DNA from: Amycolatopsis acidiphila | GTDB taxonomy: Bacteria > Actinomycetota > Actinomycetes > Mycobacteriales > Pseudonocardiaceae | NCBI RefSeq assembly: GCF_021391495.1 | Contig: NZ_CP090063.1 | Location: forward strand, 2,728,001 to 2,792,000 | Length of the DNA: 64,000 nt | Reading direction: 5' to 3' | Shown here: piece by piece, positions 59,853 to 64,000 of the stretch | Layout: each line of letters starts with the position of its first letter | How positions within the stretch are numbered: position 1 is the first letter of the stretch | Made by a program: the position numbers and the translations under genes | The notes under the pieces: model-generated | What the model was told of the DNA's origin: nothing | Database searches by the model: none | The model's input: the letters and a program-made list of their open reading frames with translations, nothing else

Positions 59853-60449
59853 TCAGGGCGTGTCGTGGCTGCGCCGATCTGTGAGATCAAGAGCCTGGTA
59901 GAAGGACCGGACGTTGTCGCGGAACCACGGTCGCGTGGCGAGCCGTCTGGTCCACTCCGTCCGGCCGGCGTTCGCCCTGGCTGGGCTCGCCAGCACCTCG
60001 CGGCCGTCCAGGTAGTGCAGCGCCAGATGCGTCACCCGGCGGGTGGAGGCGTGCATCCGGTACCGGCGGACGGCGTGCCAGCCTGGTATCCGCAGCAGCA
60101 ACGGAACGTGTTCGGTGTCGAACCAGGCATCGAACTCCGCCCACTCCTCCTGGGGGACCGTGGAGGTCACCAGGAACAGGCCAGGGGAGCGGTCCGGCGA
60201 GGTGGGGTCACCCGCGAAGGTGTGCGGCCGAGCCTCGTACCAATCCGGGGACGGTGCGCCGGCCGCCGCCATGTGCGCGGCCAGTGCCGGACGGGCCGTG
60301 CCCGGTCCGGTGCCGTTGGACGCCCAGGTGATCAACATCCCGTCCGCGCCACGCCAGGCGCGGCATTGCCGGGGGAACTCGCGCGCGAATCCCAGCACTA
60401 CCTCGTCCACGGCGTGGCCGGCGTGGAGCAGTAACAATCCGCTCACCAC
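59853..60449 (-). CDS. EthD/dimeric alpha-beta barrel-like protein
   Basis: A 198-residue protein. The second half reads WAEFDAWFDTEHVPLLLRIP, then GWHAVRRYRMH, the pattern of ferredoxin-like alpha-beta barrel proteins (EthD and related DUF families), where small aromatic or lactone intermediates are handled. Catalytic residues cannot be assigned. GTG at 60449 is preceded by AAAGGAGG; the adjacent GTG at 60446 is also possible. It is the last gene before the hairpin terminator. Confidence 0.75.
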   Translation of the reverse strand: MVSGLLLLHAGHAVDEVVLGFAREFPRQCRAWRGADGMLITWASNGTGPGTARPALAAHMAAAGAPSPDWYEARPHTFAGDPTSPDRSPGLFLVTSTVPQEEWAEFDAWFDTEHVPLLLRIPGWHAVRRYRMHASTRRVTHLALHYLDGREVLASPARANAGRTEWTRRLATRPWFRDNVRSFYQALDLTDRRSHDTP

Positions 60450-60466
60450 AGCTCACCTCCTTTCGG

Positions 60467-60850
60467 TCACTGGTCGCCGGCCAGCTCGCGGAAGGCGCCG
60501 CGGACGACCTCCAGTGAGGCGTAGGCGGCGGGCAATCCGGCGTAGAAGGCCAGGTGCACGACCGCGGCCACGATCTCCTGGTGGGACAGGCCGGCGCGGA
60601 CGCCACCCAGGACGTGTGCCCGCAGCTGCCCCTCGCGGCCGAGTACGACGAGCGCGGCGATCGTCACGAGGCTGCGGTACTTGAGTTCCAGTCTCTCGTC
60701 GCGCCAGACCTGGCCGAACACCATTTCGTCCGCGAGCCGGTTGAGTTCCGGCGCCAATTCGCCCGCGGCTCCCGCGGCGAGTGCCTGGTCGGTGTCCGGT
60801 CCGAAAAGGACTCGACGGACCTCGTGCCCGGCTTCCCGGTTCGTGGTCAC
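60467..60850 (-). CDS. carboxymuconolactone decarboxylase family protein
   Basis: A 127-residue all-helical protein with FGQVWRDERLELKYRSLVTI, LGREGQLRAHVLGGVRAGLS and AFYAGLPAAYASLE, the CMD family core. The Cys-x-x-Cys of AhpD-type members is absent and the His of LRAH is retained, so it is of the decarboxylase or isomerase style rather than a peroxidase. GTG at 60850 has GGGGAG 6 bases upstream; an upstream in-frame GTG at 60868 overlaps the monooxygenase stop and would add 6 residues. Confidence 0.85.
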   Translation of the reverse strand: MTTNREAGHEVRRVLFGPDTDQALAAGAAGELAPELNRLADEMVFGQVWRDERLELKYRSLVTIAALVVLGREGQLRAHVLGGVRAGLSHQEIVAAVVHLAFYAGLPAAYASLEVVRGAFRELAGDQ

Positions 60851-60864
60851 CTCCGTCTCCCCGT

Positions 60865-61944
60865 TCACGACGCCGGGGACGCGGCCGGCGCCAGCTGCTT
60901 GTGCCGGGAACGCCGGTACGGCTCGATGACACCCTCGGCGAAGACACGCATCGACTCCAGCACGGCTTCGTGGTCGGGGCCGAAGTCGAAGTGCAGGAGC
61001 AGCCGGTCCACCCCCAGCGCCTCGTACTCCTCGACCTTCGCCAAGCATTCCTCGGGCGTGCCCATCAGCATGTTCTGGTAGATCGTCGCCTCGTCCGGTT
61101 CGTTGTCGATCGGCTCGGGGGAGACGACGCCGCGCGGGTCGGCGTTCTGAGTGAAGTGGTGCAGGCGCTGGTTGATCCGGTGATTGGTCAGTGCTTCCCC
61201 GGTGTGCCTGCGCGCCTCGGCCGCGGTTTCCGCGGCGAAGGCGCTGCGCATGATCGCCAGCTGTTGCTCGCCCCGCACCCCACCGGCCTGCTCGCGTGCC
61301 TCGTGGAAGGTGTCCGCGATGTCCTTGACCGCCGACATCGGGCGCAGGAAGGGCCAGTTCGCCACGTGGTACCCCTTGCTCGCGGCCATTTTCACCGAGG
61401 GGCCGGACATCGCCGCGTACCACAACCGGGGATGCGGCTTCTGGTACGGGCGCGGCCAGACGTAGGCCTCGTCGATGTCGAAGTACCGGCCCTTGTGCGT
61501 GATGGCGGCCGACTCGCTGTTCCAGATCTTTTCCAGGACCTCCAGCGCCTCCAGGAATCGCGGCTGGGCTTCGGCGAAGGGAATGCCGAGCCGTTCGAAC
61601 TCGTATTCGTAGGCGCCGCGGCCGACTCCCAGCTCCAGCCGTCCTTCCAGTGCGTTGTCCAGGAAAGCGACCTCGCCCGCGGTGATCAGCGGGTGGCGGT
61701 AGTTGAGCAGGTTGACCATCTGGCCGACCTTGCAGTCGACGTTGAGCCCGATCTGCATGGCCAGCAGGCTGGCGCTGGGCGCCTGCATGAAATGGATCAG
61801 GTGGTGCTCCGGCACCCAGACGCAGCCGTACCCGAGCCGGTCGGCCAGCTTGGCTTCGTCGAGCCGTTCGGCGAACAGGGATCGCTGGTAGTACTCGGGG
61901 CGGTGAATCCGGTTGTAGGAAATGAAGACATCGAATTCGATCAC
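60865..61944 (-). CDS. luciferase-like flavin-dependent monooxygenase
   Basis: A 359-residue bacterial-luciferase-fold (LLM) enzyme using reduced flavin from a separate reductase. Typical segments are GCVWVPEHHLIHFM, LLNYRHPLITAGEVAFLDNA, and LELGVGRGAYEYEFERLGIP. GTG at 61944 follows AGGAGG with 6-base spacing; the longer frame is a shadow. A flavin reductase gene lies two genes upstream on the same strand, which supports a two-component monooxygenase acting on the cluster substrate. Confidence 0.92.
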   Translation of the reverse strand: MIEFDVFISYNRIHRPEYYQRSLFAERLDEAKLADRLGYGCVWVPEHHLIHFMQAPSASLLAMQIGLNVDCKVGQMVNLLNYRHPLITAGEVAFLDNALEGRLELGVGRGAYEYEFERLGIPFAEAQPRFLEALEVLEKIWNSESAAITHKGRYFDIDEAYVWPRPYQKPHPRLWYAAMSGPSVKMAASKGYHVANWPFLRPMSAVKDIADTFHEAREQAGGVRGEQQLAIMRSAFAAETAAEARRHTGEALTNHRINQRLHHFTQNADPRGVVSPEPIDNEPDEATIYQNMLMGTPEECLAKVEEYEALGVDRLLLHFDFGPDHEAVLESMRVFAEGVIEPYRRSRHKQLAPAASPAS

Positions 61945-62023
61945 GGAAATCCTCCTGAGGCAGCGGGAGATGCCGGTGCGGTCGGTGCTGAACTGCGCTC
62001 GCGCGCGAGAGATGGCGGCCCGG

Positions 62024-63520
62024 TCAGGCCAGATTCGTCCAGACGCTCTTCGTCTGCAGGAACTTCTCCAAGGCGGCGCGGCCACCGTCCCGGCCGTGGC
62101 CGGAGTTCTTGTAGCCCCCGAAGGGAACCGCGCCGTCGAAGTAGTTGTAACAGTTGATCCAGACGGTGCCCGCCTGGAGCCGTCGGGCCAGGTCATGGGC
62201 CTTGCGGACGTCGTTGGTCCACACTCCCGCGGCGAGCCCGTACTGGTTGGCGTTCGCGCGGGTGGCCAGCTCGTCCACCGTGTCGAAGGCCTGGGTGACC
62301 AGCACCGGGCCGAAGATCTCGTCGCGGCAGACGGTCAGGTGGTCCGGCACGTCGGCCAGGACGGTGGGCTCGACGAAATAGCCGCCGGCGAGCGCATCGC
62401 CGGCTCGCCGGCCACCGGTGACGACCTTCGCCCCATCGCGCTCGGCGGACGCCAGATACCCGGTGACCCGCTCGAGCTGCTTGCCGGAGACCAGCGGTCC
62501 CAGCGTTGTGCGGGGATCGAGGCCGTGCCCGAGCTGTAGCTCGCGGGCTTTCTCGGCAACTGCGGCGACCACATCGTCGTAGATCTCCCGCTGGACCATC
62601 AGGCGGGAACCGGCGGAGCAGGTCTGGCCGCTGAGGAAGAAGATCGCCGTAGCGGCCGCGGTGGCGGCCGTCTCGATGTCGGCGTCGGCGAGAATGATGT
62701 TGGGGCTCTTGCCGCCCAGTTCGAGCGAAACGTGCTTGAGCTCGCCTCCGGCGGTAGCGCCGATCTCCCGGCCCACCGCCGCCGACCCGGTGAAGGTGAT
62801 CTTGTCGACACCGGGGTGAGCCACGAGCGCGCGGCCGGCACGACCGCCGAAGCCGGGGCAGACGTTGAGCACGCCGGGCGGGAAGCCTGCTTCCAGTGCC
62901 AGGCGGCCGAGGAGCAGTGCGGTGAGCGGAGTCTGCTCCGCCGGCTTGAGCACCACCGTGCACCCGGCGGCCAGCGCCGGTGCCAGCTTCCACGCGGCCA
63001 TCAGCAGCGGGAAGTTCCACGGGATGATCGCGCCCACCACGCCGACCGGCTCGGATCGCGTGTAGACGTGCATATCCGGATATCCAGTGGGGATCGCCTG
63101 GCCCTCGATCTTCGACGGCCAGCCGGCGAAGTACCGGAAGTGCCCGGCTGTCAGGGGGATGTCGGCATTCGCCGAGGCGCTCAGCGGCTTGCCGTTGTCG
63201 AGGGTCTCCAGCTGGGCGATGAGCGGTGCGTTCTCCTCGATGAGATCGGCCAGCCGCAGCAGCGCGCGTTCCCGCTCGGCCGGGGCGAACCGGCCCCATG
63301 GCCCGTTGAGTGCGGTACGGGCGGCGTATACGGCGAGGTTGATGTCCTCGTTCCCGGCTTCGGCGACGGTGGCCAGGGTGCGGCCGTTTCCGGGGTCGGT
63401 GGTCTCGAATGTCGCCCCGTCGCGCGCGTCGCCGAACTCGCCGTTGATCAGCAGCTGGTGTGCGCTGCGGAGGTGATCCCGGACCTCGGGGAGAAGGCGG
63501 TCGGTCTCGGTGATGTTCAC
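62024..63520 (-). CDS. aldehyde dehydrogenase
   Basis: A 498-residue NAD(P)-dependent aldehyde dehydrogenase of the common (betaine aldehyde-like) type. IIPWNFPLLMAAWKLAPALA, Glu267 in LELGGKSPN and the nucleophile Cys301 in SGQTCSAGS are present, with the C-terminal PFGGYKNSGHGRDGG. It would oxidise an aldehyde released by the monooxygenase or by hydrolysis. It is one gene after the flavin reductase in the operon. Confidence 0.95.
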   Translation of the reverse strand: MNITETDRLLPEVRDHLRSAHQLLINGEFGDARDGATFETTDPGNGRTLATVAEAGNEDINLAVYAARTALNGPWGRFAPAERERALLRLADLIEENAPLIAQLETLDNGKPLSASANADIPLTAGHFRYFAGWPSKIEGQAIPTGYPDMHVYTRSEPVGVVGAIIPWNFPLLMAAWKLAPALAAGCTVVLKPAEQTPLTALLLGRLALEAGFPPGVLNVCPGFGGRAGRALVAHPGVDKITFTGSAAVGREIGATAGGELKHVSLELGGKSPNIILADADIETAATAAATAIFFLSGQTCSAGSRLMVQREIYDDVVAAVAEKARELQLGHGLDPRTTLGPLVSGKQLERVTGYLASAERDGAKVVTGGRRAGDALAGGYFVEPTVLADVPDHLTVCRDEIFGPVLVTQAFDTVDELATRANANQYGLAAGVWTNDVRKAHDLARRLQAGTVWINCYNYFDGAVPFGGYKNSGHGRDGGRAALEKFLQTKSVWTNLA

Positions 63521-63559
63521 TGTTTTCCTTTCCTGGACCGGATGTGGCGGATCCTGGCG

Positions 63560-64000
63560 TCAGGCCGAGGCAGCCGGCCGGGGGTCCGAGAGGGCCCAGA
63601 AGGCGCGGCGGCAGAAGACCATCGGTTCCCCGGCGTCGGCCTGCGCCGACAGGACCCGGCCGATCAGGATGCTGTGGTCTCCGCCCTCTCCGATGCTGTG
63701 CACCCGGCACTGCATGGTGGCGAGGGCGTCGCGCAGGACCGGTATCCCGCGCTCGTCGGGTCTGAAATCCTCACCGGCGAACTTGTCCGCGCCCCGTGTG
63801 GCGAAGATCCTCGCCAGCCGCTCGTGGTGCGGGCGCAGGAGGTTCACCGTGAAGTAAGTGGCTTCGGCGAACACCGGGTGGCACTCCGCCGAGGTGCTGA
63901 GGCAGACGACGATGAGTGGCGGGTCCAGGGACAGGGAGGCGAAGGCGCTGGCGGTGAAACCCCACGTCTTGCCCGCTTTGTCGACCGTGGTGGTGATGGT
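63560..64000 (-). CDS. flavin reductase domain protein, partial
   Basis: The last 146 residues are visible; the start lies beyond the window end. VDKAGKTWGFTASAFASLSL, then DPPLIVVCLS and FTVNLL, are the hallmarks of the HpaC-type flavin reductases that supply free reduced FMN or FAD. It probably serves the luciferase-like monooxygenase at 60865-61944. A GTG at 63874 is inside the domain and is not the true start. Confidence 0.9.
   Translation of the reverse strand, partial: TITTTVDKAGKTWGFTASAFASLSLDPPLIVVCLSTSAECHPVFAEATYFTVNLLRPHHERLARIFATRGADKFAGEDFRPDERGIPVLRDALATMQCRVHSIGEGGDHSILIGRVLSAQADAGEPMVFCRRAFWALSDPRPAASA

Noticed and set aside
1..64000. tRNA, rRNA, insertion sequences, prophage or integrase genes
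   Set aside because: None recognised by motif or by transposase/integrase-like proteins in any frame; a covariance-model search would be needed to exclude small RNA genes.

Overview
The window is high-GC chromosomal DNA from an actinobacterium. Supporting signs are GTG and TTG starts, GTGA/ATGA gene overlaps, MurT/GatD cell-wall genes, a mycofactocin-coupled dehydrogenase, FCD-GntR, ROK and BlaI regulators, and several OmpR- and NarL-type two-component systems. A soil genus of the Pseudonocardiales would fit, but the genus cannot be fixed from this sequence. I see no rRNA, tRNA, insertion sequence, phage gene or CRISPR array. Most of the window is tightly packed operons.

Region by region. 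(1) 1-5556, plus strand: an MFS carrier (start outside the window), a MaoC hydratase, an acyl-CoA dehydrogenase, an enoyl-CoA hydratase, a family III CoA-transferase and an SDR, probably a CoA-dependent route for an imported carboxylate. (2) 5569-11958: a GntR-controlled regulon for a sugar acid or hydroxy acid: 2-hydroxyacid dehydrogenase, Ldh2-type dehydrogenase, MFS carrier, 2-oxoglutarate-semialdehyde-type aldehyde dehydrogenase, GntR regulator and RraA-like aldolase. All three control regions carry the same GGTATATCA element. (3) 12378-14862: a COG4280-type membrane protein with a small partner, a ChrB-like protein, a DUF1707 remnant and a PAP2 phosphatase. (4) 14918-18046: a BlaI/M56-protease pair facing a glycosyltransferase-deacetylase operon; CTAC-N5-TGTAG operators sit at both promoters.

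(5) 18126-36425: an envelope and signalling block. It holds a gatD remnant, two OmpR-type two-component systems around a phosphodiester glycosidase, a DUF998 protein, a transporter-glycosyltransferase fusion, a lipoprotein, a murT-gatD-kinase-regulator operon, a NarL-type two-component system with an ABC-2 exporter, and a COG4705 membrane protein. (6) 36588-37927: a MerR-type regulator, about 750 bases of hairpin-rich DNA without a convincing gene, and an 83-residue protein.

(7) 38144-56412: a large locus for a sugar, polyol or glycoside. It has two complete ABC importers of different classes, five TIM-barrel isomerase/epimerase-like enzymes, a GMC oxidoreductase, a Gfo/Idh/MocA dehydrogenase, a zinc alcohol dehydrogenase, a mycofactocin-coupled SDR and a ROK repressor. 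There are two minus-strand operons. One is read from a TTGACT-N17-TTAATT promoter beside the ROK gene; the other from a promoter at 49.7 kb overlapped by a LacI-type operator. (8) 56595-64000: a minus-strand block with an amidohydrolase, an NCS1 permease, an EthD-like protein, a carboxymuconolactone-decarboxylase-like protein, a luciferase-like monooxygenase, an aldehyde dehydrogenase and a flavin reductase running off the end. It looks like oxidative breakdown of a nitrogen heterocycle or amide.

The best candidates for something undescribed are the five-TIM-barrel locus, the BlaI-controlled envelope operon, the murT-gatD operon carrying its own two-component system, and the transporter-glycosyltransferase fusion.
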